A DNA stretch of 64,000 bases from Ophiocordyceps camponoti-saundersi (nom. inval.). Its lineage: Eukaryota > Ascomycota > Sordariomycetes > Hypocreales > Ophiocordycipitaceae. Below the pieces are notes generated by a model. It did no database searches. It was not told where the DNA came from and saw only the letters and a program-made list of their open reading frames with translations. The stretch lies in NCBI GenBank assembly GCA_003339415.1, contig PDHQ01000146.1:22051-86050 (forward strand). The letters are read 5' to 3'. Position numbers and translations under genes: made by a program. Of this stretch, positions 45,086 through 60,548 are shown piece by piece (the first letter of the stretch is position 1; each line of letters opens with the position of its first letter).

Positions 45086-48000
45086 TATTATTATTAAAAA
45101 AGTATAGTTTAGCTTTAATATACTTTAATATACCTAAGTAATAAAAAAGGATTAAAAAGATTTAAAGGGGATATAAATAAGATAAGGCTAACTTTTATAT
45201 TATTAGTAAAGGTATATAATAATTCTCTTAAAAGTAAAGCGTATATAAGCTATAAGTTTATTAATATAAAAGAGTTAATAGCTATAAGCGGCGCGGTAAA
45301 ATAAGTAAATATTAATAAAAGGAATAAAAATCTTAAACTTAATATAATAAGAAAGAGTAGCTTAGTATACTTTAAAGATAATATAAAAGTATTTAAACTA
45401 AGTTATAGCTAGCTATTAAAAGATAGGGCTTTTAAGTTCCTTACTTAGTAAAATTAAAGCGGAGTAAAATATAGCGCTAAAAGTAATCGCGAACTTAATA
45501 ACCTTAATATAAATTTCCCTTATTTAGAGAAGTAAAAAGCTTTAGGTAAATAATATAAGCTTAGTTAAAGCTAGCTATTAATAAGCGAGCTTCTTTATAA
45601 AGTAGTAAAAATAAGACTTTTACTAAAATTTATAATAAATCTAAACTTTAAATATATATACTTTTTATATTAGTTAAATAATATTCTTATTAAAAACTAG
45701 CGAAATTATATTAATAAAGTAAGCTTTTATAAAATAAAAAAGCTTACTTTTAAATAGCTAAAAGGTTATTTTATACTTTACTATTTAATTATAATAAATA
45801 CTCTAAGCTTATTTAAGGTAATAGCGGACCTAAGTAAGGGTATATTTAATATTAGAAATATTAATATTATTTATAAATCTAATAATAAATATACTAATCG
45901 CTTATTTTAAGCGCTTTTAAAAAGATAAGATATATAGGATAAATAATATTAGAGAGAGCGGGGAGCTTTAAAAAACTCTAATAAAAATAAAGAAAAGATT
46001 CGATAGTTTACTATTAACTTTTAAGTAAGAGGTATAGTTAGAAAAATAAAAGTAAAAGAAAGCTATAATCTATTTAAAAAAGCTAAAAAAGTTTAAGATT
46101 TTTATTAGCTTAAACTATAAAATATAGTTAAAAGCGCTTATTATATTAAATATTAAAAAGAAAGTAAAGCTTTAAAAGCTTTAAGCGATATAAATAAACT
46201 TTATTAGAAAAATAAAGCGCTATAAGTAAACTTTTTAAGCTAGTTCCTTATCTAACCTTATAATAAGACCCTTATAAACTCCGCTATATAAGATATTTTC
46301 TTTATAATTATAATTTTAAGAATTTTACTTATAATATTAAAAAGGGTAATAAGATAATAGCTGCTTAGAGTTTAATAAACCTCTAAGCTTTTACTCGCTT
46401 TCTAAAAAACTATAATATTAAAAGTTTAATATTAAGTAAGAAAATATTTATAAATAATATATTTTTAAAAAAGCTTAGTTAAAATTATTATAAAAGGTTA
46501 TTTATAACTTTTTAGGAAGCTAATAGGGATATTATTAAGCTTAGCAGATTTCTATAATATAATATTAAAAAGAATAAAGCGGATATTATTTTTAATAACT
46601 TAGAAGGGAATATTTATTAGGGGGAAAAGGTTAGAGATCGGAAAGTATAAAATATTCTTTAAGGGATAAAAAAAACTTATAAGCTAAAAGCTTTAATTTT
46701 TCTAAAAAAAATAATTAAAAAGTAAAGTTTATATTTTACTAAAAAAGAAAAATATATATAGGCTTTAAGAAAGCCTAGCTATAAAGTCTTACTTACTAAG
46801 CTATAAACTATATAATATTAAAGTTACTATTTATAAAAGCAAAAAATCGCTTTTAATTATCTTTTTTTACTTTTTTAATAAATAATTTCTATTATATTAT
46901 AATATTTTAATATACTTATTAATAATTAAAGTTTAATTATATTTATTAATACCGCTTAATATATTTTATTTTAAAATTATTAAAATAACTTTTAAAGTTT
47001 ATTATAAATATAAATAAAGATTATATTATTAAAGTAATTTTAAAATTATTAAGCTAGCTATAATATTTAATTACTTATATAATTATATTATTAATTTTTT
47101 AATATCCGCTATAAACTTTATTTAAAGAGCGGAAAATAAAAAGTAATTTTTTATTTTTATATATAAGATATTAAAATTAAAATATTTTTAGCGTAATATA
47201 AAAGCGGGATTTAAAAAGGAAAAAGTAATAAAAATATAAATTAAGGGATATAATTAAAGCTAAAAAGACTAAAGTTTAAGCTAAGGTATATAAGGAAATA
47301 ATTAAGTATATTTTAAATTAAGTTAATAATACTAATCCTTCGCTTATATATTTTTTAAGTAATCTTATAAGGAGGGGTAAGGAGTTTAAAAAGGAGTTAG
47401 TAAAAAGCGGAGAGAAGTTCTATAAAGTAAAAGAAAGTATAATTATAAAAGTCCTAGGAGGGGTAATAAGCGTTAAAGTCGCTAAGGATAATTAGCGGAG
47501 CGGAGGTAAAAGTAAAATATAAAAAAGGAGGAGAAAATAATAAATATAGGAAAAGTCTAATATATATTCTAAATAGCGGGGAGTAAATAGTAAATATTTA
47601 AAGTTTATTATAAAAAGATATTTTAATAAAATTAGGCCTTATAATAAGGTTTTAATTATTAATTTTATATTATTATATATATAGAAAAAAGCTTTACTTT
47701 TATTTTAAATAAAGTAGTAAAAAGTAAATTTTAAAAGTAAAAGATAATTATATATATTAAGTTAGAATTCTTATATAGTAATAATATTATAACTTTCCTT
47801 ACTAAATAAAATAAGCTAAGTAAAATAATTAATCTTTTATATATCTTATAATAAAGTTATAGTTTTTATAAAAACTAAATATTAAAAATAATTATTTATA
47901 ATTATTTTAACTATATAAAGTTTATTATTATAAACTTTACTTTAAACTATTATAAGGCTAGTTATAAGCTATTAAGTTTATTATATAGCTTATAGCTTTT

Positions 48001-51000
48001 ATAAGTATTATTAAATTAAAAGCTTTTTAAGGAGACTTAAGTAAATAGTATATTATAAAAAAAGCGTTAAGGTATATTTTTAAGGGATCTATAATATGCT
48101 CGCTTCTTTAAAAAGATTATAATAAAGCTTTTATTATCTTTATAAAGTTATTATTAAATAAAAGCTAGAGGTTAAGTAAATTATAATAATTAGAAAAAGT
48201 AAAGCTTATTAAAAAAGCTAGACTTAGTATAGCTTTATTATTTCTTAAACTCTAAGTAATCTTTTAACTATATAAAATATATACTTTTATATAAAATATA
48301 ATAATAGAGTTTTTCTCCCTTTTATATAAGGTAATTTTCTTCTCCGCTATTATATAAAATAGCTATATAATATTTATATTAAGGGGGCTTTTAGTAATAT
48401 TTAATAATATATCTAAATTAGAAGTATTTATAATATTACTTAAAATATATAAAATCTTTATAAAGTTTATAATAGATTATTATTATATTTATAACTATTT
48501 TATTTAAATAAAGCTTATTTATATCCTTTATATTATTTAAGCTTATAATAAAAAAGTTTATAAAGCTTTTCTATTAATAATATATTAAAATTAAAATACT
48601 TTTACTTAAACTATATTAACTTTATTTACCTTTTTAATAATACTTAATAGTATATTACGGTTATAGTTAGCTATTAAAGTTTAAATACCCTTAATAATAA
48701 TAGTATAAATTTAATATATATACTTAGCCTCCGCTTTAAAAGCTTAAGCTATTTATTTATCCCTTAATATAAGATTTTTATATTTTAAGTTAAATATAAT
48801 ATTAAAATCTTTACTAGGAAGTTAGCGCGTTATAACTATTATAAGGTAGCTTATAACTTTATTAATTTTCTAAATAATATTTTAAGAAATAAGCGCCGGA
48901 ACTCTATTAATTACTAAGATATCTTTTACTAATATAAATACCTCTCTTTTTATTTTTACTAAAACCGGGTATATAAGGGGCGCTATAAAGAGGGCGGAGT
49001 TTAGGTTAGAGTTTATAATTATATTAGCCTAAGTTAAAGCTTTAAGGGCGAAGTCTAACTCCTTACTTATTACCTTATAAAAAGCGGCTTTAACTAATTT
49101 CTAAATAGCGCGAAAAATAATAATAAGTAAGCTAAATAAGTTCTTAGAGGCTTATTAGCGCTATTAAAGCTTAGTAAATATTATATTAAGGATACCTTAT
49201 ATAGGGCGAAAATCTTATTTAAAGATTACCTTAATAAGTTTTTTATATATAAATTTTAAAATAAGATTTATTAAAATTTAAAAAGTTTTAATAAATTAAT
49301 TATTAAAGTTAATAGTAGTATTATATTAACCTTTACCTATACGTAGATATTATTAAGATTAGTTAAGCTTTTAGGTTTTGCTATTAAGTATTATTAGTAT
49401 TAATAATAAACTAGGAGGCGGATTACCTTATAACCCCGCGTTTAAGGTTATTCCCTTAGCGGAGTTAAACTCTAAGAGGTAAAAAGTATTAAATTCTTAT
49501 AATATTATAATACTAAGTATTAAGTATGAATAAAAACTCTAATTATTTAAAGTTATAAAAAGTTAAATAATATAAGTTATTACTATATAATAACTATTAT
49601 ATATTTATTATAAAACTAAAGTTTTATTCTTTTTTTATATTATAAAATAAAAATATAAAGTTAATTAATAAAGTTATTTTAAAGAGAGGAACTAATATAT
49701 AAGTTTTATAATAAATTAAAAGTTATAAAGTACTTTAGTAAAGTCTTTTTAATCTTATAACTATTATTAGTTAATATTAAGTAAAGGCTTATTATTATAA
49801 GTAAAAGTATAATTAAGGAAGATATATAAGATTATTTTATCGCTACTATTATATAAGTATTATTTTAATATTACTTTAAATACTTTATAAGCTTAAAAGA
49901 AAAAGTTAAGGCTAATTCGCTTAGTTTTAAAATATATAAGCGCGGTATTAATAAACTTAAAAGATTATTATAAATATATAAAGCGGATTTAGCTTTAAGC
50001 TAAGGGGGCTTTTTTTTAAAATAGCTATATAACTATTTATATTCTTTAACTAACTTTTTTATAAGTATTATTAAAGAAGCTATTTATTATAAAGGCATAT
50101 ATTAAAATTTTATTATATATACTCCGCTATAAGCTTAAAGCTAATTTAAGTTATATAAAATATTCTTAAGTTTTATAATACTTAATAATTCTTTTTATAA
50201 AAATAACCTTAGTATTTATAATAAACTTACTTAGCTATTTTACTTATTATAATAAAAAAAAGGCTAAACATTTTTATATATTATAAATAATAATATATAT
50301 ATATTATTTAGTATATAAAGTATAAGTTAAAAGGTAAAATAAAAGTTTTTACTATAATATAAAAAATAAAAGTTATTTTATAAGCTTTAATAATAACTTA
50401 TAAATACTTAGTTTATTTTATAAGTAAAGTTTTTATAATAACTTAATAAGGCTAAATAGCTTTCTTTTTAATAATATTAATAAAATAAATTATATAAAAT
50501 TAAAAGTAATAGCTAATTTAACTATTTAATTATATATTTCCTTTACTTAGAATAATATATAGCTTTATATAAATATAGTAATCTTAGTTAAAGCTTAATA
50601 TTAGCGCTTAAGCTTAATAGTAAGTTTAGAAAAGTATAATTTATATTATAATTTATAATATAGCTAAACTTTAAGAAGTTATACTTTTTATATTAATTAT
50701 ATTATTTTTACTTTTAATTAAAGCTAAGTTATATTTACTATTTATATTTTTATAAAGTCTATTTACTTACTTTTAGCTAGCTAGAATATTATCTTATATT
50801 TAAATACTTATTATTTATAAATTTACTATATATACCTAAGTTAAAAGAGTATTTTAGCTTTATCGCGCTTAATATTAAATATATTAATATTATTTATAAA
50901 ACTTATTATAAAAAGGCTAATTATTAAGTTTAAGCGCTAGTAAAATAAGGATATATATAATAAGAAAAGTATAAAAAATAAGAGAGAATTTTAAAAAACT

Positions 51001-51340
51001 TTTTACTAAATATTTAGTTTATAATTAAACTTTAATTATAAAGTATAGTTTATAAAGTATAATTAAATAATACTATAGTTTATTTAAGGAAGCTTAAATA
51101 GTTTATAGTAATAATTAACTTATTATAAAAAATATAATTAAAGGCCTTAGTTAAGTTTAGTAAAAAGAATAAAGTAATATTATTTTAGCTTTAAAATATC
51201 TTAATTATTTTATTAAATATAAAAAGAACTATATTAGTAAATTTTTAAAATTTATTATTTATTTTACTATTAAAAAGGATACTTACTGCCTCCGCTATAA
51301 ATAAGATTTTCTTAATAATAATTATTTTTAGTATTTTCCT
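45086..51340. other. 6.3 kb of mutated repeat DNA, unresolved
   Basis: No clear LTRs or coding domains. A segment near 48390-48430 contains a sequence related to part of family U (also seen near 63185-63230), suggesting diverged relatives. A plus-frame fragment near 45830-45900 has a weaker relative near 50840-50900. GC-richer patches at 47390-47580 and 48950-49090 keep almost no CA or TG. Confidence 0.4.
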
Positions 51341-53258
51341 TATAATATAAATAATAATAATAAATTATACGCTAGTATACTTTTTATAGCTTAAAACTAT
51401 TTTATATATATTTTAGAAAGGGGAAAAACTAAAAAGCTTAAAATAAAACCCTCCCCTTAAGCGTTACCTTAGCTTTAAGTTAAACTCCGCTTATACTTAA
51501 TACTTTATATATTTAATAAATTAGGTAATAACTAATAATTAAGAAGTTAATATTTCCCTTAAAGTAAACTTTATAATAGTAAAAGTATATATAAGTTAGG
51601 TTTAATATAAAGTTTATATAGCTATTTATCCTTTTAGCTATTATTATTATTATAAACTAAATCCCGCGCTTAATTATAATATTTTTAATAATCTATTTAA
51701 TTAAGGCCTTATTAATATAGCTAAGAAATATATAAAGGTTCTGCTATCTTATAATAAACTTTATAATAGCTAGTTTTAAAAAATAGCTAGCTTATTATAA
51801 TAGAGTTATAGTTAAGTTTAGAAAGGGGGTTAGAGGAGGTATTATTATATTTACTTTTTAGTATTTTTACCCTAGCTATTATTAAACTTTAATTAGTATT
51901 AAAAAGGGAGGAAAAGTAATATATATAAAGTTCCGGTTTATAAACTTTTAAGGTTAGGAAATATATCTATCTTTTACCTAATCTTATACCGCTCTTATTT
52001 TAAAATAAAGTTAATTTTACTTTATATAAAACTTTTAATAAAAAAAACAATAATATAATTATTTTTTATAAGCTATAAAGTAAATAGTCTTGCTTTTTAT
52101 ATATAAAATAGCGGAGTATTTATTATATTATAACTTTACTATATAATATTTAATAATATATTTAAATTAATAATATTTAAAATATTATTAAAATTAAACT
52201 TTTAGTATATAAAGCTTAATATTAAAAATCGTCGTTTATATTACTAAGCTTTTATTTTTAATTTAATTTATATTTATTATATTATTAATAATAATTATTA
52301 AAAAACTTTACTAAATTTTTTTATAATACTTTTTTATATATAATTATTTTATGAAAACTTTATTTAAAAATTTAATTTTTTTATAAAGCTTTTTTACTAC
52401 CTTATAATAAGGCTTATATTAGCACTCTTTTTATAATAAAAATATTATTTTTATTAAATAAGTATATTTTTTTCTAAAAATAGCTTAAAGCTACTTTAAA
52501 TTAAACTAAAGTTTATAAATAGTATTTTAAAATATTATTATAATATCGCCGCTAAGTAGTTTCTTTATTATAAAAGCTTAGCTTTACTTATAAAGTTTAT
52601 AGTTAGTATCTATTATAATTATTTTAAGGCTTTAAACTTAAAATAAAATAATAGTAAAATTAAAGTAAATTATAAGTAATAAAACTTAAATTAAAGTAAT
52701 AATAAAATTAGAATAAATTATAAGCTATTATTTATATTACTTAAGAACTTATTTTTTTAATAATCTTTTTTAGCGCTTAAGCTATAATTATAGCTTATAT
52801 TAGAGGAGTTCCGCTCCCTTTAAAGCTATAAAAAAGAGAGGAAACCGCGGCTATAATAGCTAAGAAGATATTATTAACTAAGAAAATTAAAGGAAAGGGG
52901 GCGCTTTCCTAAACCTTTTTAAACTCCGCTATTTATTTAATAATTATTTATATAAAAAATAAGTCGTTTTTTATAATAATTTTATTAATATTTACCTTAG
53001 CGTTTAATAAAGTAGTAAATATAATAAACTTTAAAGTTTAAAATTATTATAATTTAAAATAAAGCTATATTTTTAGTAAAAATTTTTCGCAGTTATAATT
53101 AACTTATATAGCGTTACCCTCCCTTTTAGAGTTATTTTAAGCATAGCTTACTATTATTATAAGGTAATAAAAGGAGCGGAGTTTACTTATAATATAAGAA
53201 TAAAAAGTTTATCTCCGCGTTACTATAAGCGCGGAGTTTATAAAATATATAAAAGTTA
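51341..53258 (-). mobile_element. Repeat family U, copy D, minus orientation
   Basis: The reverse complement matches copies A, B and C. The tail microsatellite is at 51341-51358 and the head near 53220-53258. Relative to copy C it has a local duplication of about 45 bp near 52640-52720, where a segment containing AGTAAAATTAAAGTAAATTATAAG recurs in slightly altered form. No coding frame is legible. Confidence 0.7.
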
Positions 53259-54198
53259 TTTTTTAAAATATTAAAAAGTGAGATTAGCTTATATTTACTT
53301 AAAATATAATATATAGTTAGTAGCTTATTTTTTATAGATAATTATAATATTAAAAGTTTTGAATTATAATAGAAAGTAGCTATTATTAATATATTTTTAG
53401 AAATTTTTTAGAAATTTTAAATAAATAAAAGGCTATATTTTTTTAGAAATTTAATAAAAATCTTATTAAGGCTAGCTAACTTTCTTAGAGAAATAGAAAA
53501 AAAGGTAAAGTAAATATTTTTAATAATAATAATATATTTAATATAAAAAGAAAAGAAAGTTTATTTAAAGTAAGAAAGGGGGCTAAATTAATAAAATTAA
53601 GGAAAAATTATTAACTTAGTAAAGCTACTTTATTTAAAAAAGTAAAAGCTAATATCTAAACTTAACTTTTATATATTTTATAAACTTTATACTTATAGCG
53701 ATATAAATATTAATCTTTTATTTTTATATTATAAGTATACTTTACTTTTTTTATTACTTTATAATTATAGCAAGCCGCGCTTAAGGTAACTTTAAAGGGG
53801 AGGGTAACGCTATATAAGTTAATTATAACCGTGAAAATTTTTCACTTAAAATATAACTTTACTCTTAATTATAATAATCTTAAATTTAAAAGTTTACTAT
53901 ACTTATTATTTTATTAAAAGCTAAAGCGTATATTAGTAAAATTATTTTAAAAAATACCTTAATTTTTATATAAATAATTATTAAATAAATAGTAAAGTTT
54001 AAGAAGATTTAAAAAGGCGCCCTTTTTATTTTAATCTTATTAGTTAATAATATTATTTTTAGCTATTATAGCTATAGTTTCCTCTTTTTTCATAGCTTTA
54101 AAAAGAGTAAATTTTTTTAATATAAGCTATAATTATAGCTAAAGCGCTAAAAAAAACTATTAAAAAGTAAATTTTTAAGTAATATAAATATTAGCTTA

Positions 54199-54384
54199 TA
54201 TAAGAGTTTAACCCTTAAGCTATTTATAAGGAGATAACTTTACTATTTAGAATAATTATAAAAAGCTATATAGAAGAGGTTATAACGCTTAATAGAGGTA
54301 GGCGATCCGCGCGCGCGTTATACGCGGATATAATTAATTACTTTATATAACTTAATTATTTAAGTATAGCCTAAATCCTTTATA
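54199..54384 (-). repeat. 3' LTR of G2 (186 bp)
   Basis: Aligns with 60549-60732 end to end. The minus-strand start TATAAAGGATTTAGGCTATA resembles the G1 LTR start. Confidence 0.85.
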
Positions 54385-57300
54385 TACCCCGCCGCTTTAG
54401 GAAAAAAGTATATCTATCTCTAGTAAGGGTATAAGTTAAAATAAAATAAAATTCCTTTATATATTTCTTTTTATTTCTTTTATATTTTATATATTACTTA
54501 TTTAAAAAGTATTAACCTTATCTTTTTTATACTATTATTACGCTACTACCTTATATTATTTTTTATTAATATATTATATTATATTTTTTATTATTATATT
54601 AATATATTAGCCGCTTTATTTACTTTAACTTATATTATAAAAGAGTATATTATATAAGGAGATAGTAATAATAAAAAGGCCGCGCTATTAATAAAAGTAT
54701 TATATATATATATATACCCTATTTTAGTAGTTTAATAAATAATAAAATAGCTAACTATATTTATAATTAGAGAGCAGCCTATTAAGTATATTATTTATAA
54801 TATAAAAAGTACTTATAAGAAAAGTATCTTTTTACTAAGAATATACGCCTTTAGCGGGCTACCTAGAACTTATAAAATATAGCTACTAATAATAAAGCTA
54901 TTTAAACGCCCGCTTACGCTTATAATAATATTATTTTTAGCTAATACGCTATCTTAACGCTTACTTTTTAAGCCCGCGCTAACCGTCTTAAGATATAGCT
55001 TAATATTATATAATTTACTTTTTACTTTATAATTAATATTTTCTTATCTTTATTACCTACGCTATTTAGCTTTAACGCTTTTATCCTTTTTAATAGTAAT
55101 ATTATACCCGCGCTTATACCGGTAATATATTATTATAGAATAAATAACGCTATATATTAATATTAGTAATATTAAGCTTAGTAATAGGGGTAAGTTATTA
55201 CTAGCTTTAATATATTTACTACTTATTATAAAGAATCCTTATAGTAGTTAAAGTAAATATAATAAAATATTCTTATCTTATAATAAAAAGAAGCGGCCGC
55301 TAAGGCTAGAAATTAATAATAATAACTTAAAGCTAACTATAATATTTATATAGCTTTTACTAACCTCGCTACTTTATTATTATTAACTTACGCCCCCTGC
55401 CCTTTTAATTATATATTATCTACGCTATTTAATATATAAGCGTATTAAGCTAGGCGTTAAAGCTAGCTTTATCGCGGCTAAGCTAGGCTAAATTAGCCTT
55501 TATAATTATTATTGCCCGCGGCTAAAAATTATAATTACTTATATAGTAAGTTATTATCTAGCCTTAATATAATTCCTTATAGCTATAATAGCTTAAGCTA
55601 GGCGTAAGTAGCTAATAATATTAAGAAAAATAATTAGGAGAATATATTAAACGCGCTATAATAATAATTAAAAAGATAGGAACGAAAAGAGGGCAGGGTA
55701 TAATAAGCTAGAAGGAATTTATTAAAAGTAAAGAGGAATTTACTTAATTAAGTTTAAATAAAAAAATATATCCTAAGCTATTATATATAAAAGTATCTCC
55801 TTAGTATAATTTATAATAATCTAAAGCTATATTATATTATAAGCTATTTAATAGCTTATAAGTTAGTATAATTTATTTTTATTTTATTAATATTTTATAG
55901 TAGGAAAGCTAGCTTTATAAGTAACGCTTTTTATTTTTTTTTATAGTAAGGATTTTCTTAATCTTATATTTATTAAAAGATAAGTTATTATTAAAAAATT
56001 ATAAAAAAAGTTTAAGCTAGGTATTAGTAAATTTCTATAATAAGAGTAGATTATATATAATATATTTAAATAAACTAATATAGAATATAAAAAATATATT
56101 TTTTAAAATATTAAATATAATAGTTAAAGGGGATAGGATAGCTATAACTTTATACTTAGCTTTAAGATAATTAAGTTTTTTAAAAAAGCGGTTAGAATAA
56201 ATATAGTAAAGATTTAACTATATAAAATTACTAATTTAAAATTTTTCTATAAGTTTATAAATACTATTAAAAGTATCTTATTACTTTTACTAAGCTTATA
56301 TAATTAATATTTATATTATTTAAGAGCTTTCTTATAAATATTAAGTAAACTATAAAGGTAATAATATACCTTTTAAGGGAGGTAATTACGATAAAGTATA
56401 TAATTAGCTATTATATAAAGTTAAGGTTATATTTATATAATAAATAACTTAAACTAACGCTTATTATAAATAACTTTTTATTATTTAAAGCGAGCTAGTA
56501 AATAGGTAAGTAAGAGGACTAGTTAAGTTAAAAGAATAATATTATATAATAAAAAATAGCTTATACTTTTTAGTTTATTAACTTTATACTGCTATTAGTT
56601 TATAAATAATAAGCTATTAATATAAGTTATTTAATATCTATAAGGTAATATAAAGTAAACTAAAAATAACTTATTTAATTTAAAATATAGTTAAAAATAA
56701 TTTATATAAGGAAGCTATAAAATTACTACTAAGTTTAGATAAAATATCTTACGTAATACTTCGCTTTTATTAATATTATTACTTTTAGCTATATATATTT
56801 TACTAACTAATCGGTAATAGCTATAAGGAAATAAAGCTAGGAAAGATTTAAAATAAGTAAGTTTATTATAAAGTTTATAAAGATAGTTTTTTAAAACCTT
56901 TTTAGGGGCGGTAATAGCTATAATAAGCCTTAGCGGTAATAATATTAAAAGTGATTTTTATAATATAAATAGTTTTATATAAATTACGCTATATTAGCTA
57001 ATATATTATTCTAATAATAATTATAATAAAGTAATATAAATATAATATTTTTTCCGGAGTATTTTTTAAGCGGTAAGTTATAAGTCTTTTAAATTAGAGT
57101 AACTATAAAGGGTTCTAATTAGGTACTTAAAGCTAGCCTTAGAATTATAACTAGCTATAAGCAGAAAGGGAGTAGTTTATAATTTATTTCTTTATATTTA
57201 CCTTAAGAGAGAACTTTTAAGCGCTTTCTTATAATATAATATATTATATAATATAAAGTAAGTTAAACTATAACGCCGTGAATTATAATTATTATAAGTA

Positions 57301-58299
57301 TATATTTATAAAAAGAAATTAAGCTATAAGAGTAATATTTTAGCTTTAAACTAGCTATATATTAGATAAATAAAGAAATAAGGGCTATATAGGATAGCTA
57401 AAATATAAAGCGGAAGATTATTATTCCTAAATATAATAAGATAATATATTAAGATAGGTAACTTATTTACTTAGGCGGTATTAGAAATAAAAGTTAAAAA
57501 AGTAAGCATTTTAGCTTATTTAGCTTAGTATTTTAATATAGCTTTAAGAGTAATAAAATACTCTAAAGCTTTATAATTTATAAATATTATAAATAAAAAG
57601 GAAATATTATAAAGTTTAGCTAACTATACCTTAAGGTAATAGATAATAATAAGAAGCTCCTTATAGTAAATTATATAACTTTATTCTATAAGCTAAAGCT
57701 TTTAAGGAAAATACGCTATAAGCTATAAAACTTAGTTTTAGCCGCGTTAGGAGAAATAACTATTAATTATATTACTTAAATAATCTAATTTTATAATAAT
57801 ATTAAGATTAGAACTTTACTAAGTAAAGGCGAGAGAAGAGATAAATACTACTTTAAGCTAATTAAAAAAGAATACTAATATATTAAAATCTAATTAAAGG
57901 GAGTATTACGCTTTATAAAAGTAATAAGCGGCGCTATAATAGAAGAAAACTATATTATAAAATTATAATAAAAGTTAGTAAAGATAATAAAGCTGTATAT
58001 ACTTTTAATATATATTAGTGCCTTTTAATCCCTAATTACTAAGACCTTACCTAAATCTAAGCATACTTTTTATTTTATATAAGTAATAAACTTAAGGTAT
58101 TTAACTTTATATATTATAAATATATACTATTAAAGTTAAGATATAGCTTAGCTTACTATAGCTTTATAAAAATAATATTTTTTTTTATAGTTTAAAATAA
58201 GCCGCCTAAATAGATAAGGATATTATTAAAATAAGCTATTATAAGATCTTTAAAAGAATTACTTAAGGAATATTAATATAATATTAGAGTAAGATAAGG

Positions 58300-58715
58300 G
58301 CGCTAGCTAAATTAAAGGGGTAAATAAAGTATTTAAATAACTTAAATATATATATAAAAGATAGTTAAATACTCCTCGCCCTTTATAGTATATATCTTAT
58401 AATAAGTAATATATATATTAAGTTTAGTAAACTATTATATATTAGAAAAACTATATAAAGTTTTTTTTATTAAAAGTAAGGGGTAGTAGTTTTACTTAGT
58501 TAACTTATTTAAGGCCTAGTGATTAATATAAAACTGCTAGTCGCCCCTAAGCTTCTTAGTAAGAAAGATTAAGGTAATTATTAATAATTAGCTTATATAA
58601 ATCTATCTTTTATCTATTAGATTAATAATTTACTTTTATACTTTAAAAAGGTACTTACGCGGTATATTATATAAGAGGCCTTAAGGTAATAGTAATAAAG
58701 ATTTATTAAGCTATT
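58300..58715 (-). pseudogene. Reverse transcriptase remnant of G2
   Basis: The minus-strand reading shows a truncated entry block, then FLTKKLRGD-QFYINH-ALNKLTK-NYYPLLLI with in-frame stops where Trp, Arg or Gln codons are expected. It matches the region of gypsy RT that precedes the catalytic site. The catalytic YxDD itself was not located. Confidence 0.75.
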
Positions 58716-60548
58716 ATTATAAATAAATATAGTAATTATATATATCGCGATAAAGGGGAAGTATACTTATTTTCTTTTTATTAAAAAGATTATAAAAGTT
58801 AAATACTTTAGAAAATAAAGAGACTAGTAAAGTAAAGGGAGATGATAATTTAACTTATAAAACGCGTAAAATATTTTATAAGCTTATAATAAAAAGGTAG
58901 TAACTTATTTAATAATAAAATTTATACTTTATTAACGCGGTAAAATTTAAGCTTAGGATAATAATTATTTAGTATTTTTAAGTTTATATTTCGCTATATA
59001 AGATAATAAGGTTATTTATAAAATAAATTATAAGATATTATTATTTTATATAAAAAGATATATTATACTACGCTATTTATAGGAAGCTAAGAATTATATC
59101 CTAAGTTACGTTAGGGATTATATATATAATTATATATATTTACTAGCTATTAATATCGGTAATAAATTAAATAATATAATAAATAAGGGAGGCTTCCTTA
59201 AAGTAAATTTACTTTTAATAAAAGGTTTAAACTATAATATAAACTATATATAAAGTAGGAAAAGAAATATATAAAAGATAGCAATATTATACTTAAGACT
59301 TGCTTATAATAATATAAAAATTATAACTATTATTTATATATATATTAATAAAAAAATAGAATTTATAAAAATAAGAATAAGAAGAGGACTTATATTTATA
59401 TTTTATATAATATCTGTAAATTAATTCTTTTAATTATTATTTATTAAATTAATATAATTACCCCCCCTTTATAAGAGACTTAGTAAAAGAGGGATTCTTT
59501 TCTCTAATTTAAATACGTTTCTTAGTTAGTTTCTCTTATTTTTATAAAATATACTAATAGGGATAAACGTAATAATAAGTATATTAGGCAGTCCCTCGCG
59601 AAATAGCCTAACTAGCTATAATATAAATAATAACTATTAACTTATCGCTTATTATATTTCTTAGCGGAAACGCGGGGAGCGGAGTAGCGGGGTTCTAAAC
59701 GCTACCCTTTATATTTATTATATTTCTAATTATAAGAGGAATATACTAAAGTTATACTAGTTTAATAAATACTTATTATAAGTATATTAATATCTTAAGC
59801 TATTTAGGAAAAGGTAAGGGAAAAAAATATTTAACTTTTTTTTTAATTTAAAATAATATAATATTAATAATAATAAAGGGAGTATAAGCTATAGTAGAAA
59901 TATAATTATTAAAGAGGATATCGCGTTTAAGATAATAGCGTTAAAACTTAAGAGTAAGTATATAGCGTAGATATATTACTCTAATTTTATTTGCTTATAT
60001 AATACTTTCTAAAAGTAAAATTTTTACTTTAAAATAAATAAAAAAGTTAGAGAATAACTCTAAGGTACCTTAAGAGAGCCTTTCTAACTCTATTATAGCT
60101 ATCTAATAGCAGTAAGGATTAGTAAATATAATATTAAAATATTTAAGGAAAGTTTTAACTTAATATTAATATTCCTCGCTTTACTTAAAAAATAAAGCTA
60201 CCTTTAACTAAATAATAAGCAATAAGTATTAATAAAGGAAAACTTATTAATTATAGTTATTATTAATAAAGGTATAATCCGCTAATAACTTATAAGATAT
60301 TAAAGCTTACTAAGTAAAAAAAGGGTTTTATTATTATTAAAAAGAGAGCTAAAAGGAAAAAGTTTTTAGCATAATAGCTATAATAATAAGTTTAGCTAAA
60401 GCTAGTAATATTATATTAAAAACTAAATTATATCGTATTATACTTATAAGACCTTTTATAGCTTAAAAATTATTACCTAATATTATTAAAACTAGGCAAT
60501 ATTAGCCTCTTATAAAAAAAATTATTTATTATAATAATAATTATTTTA

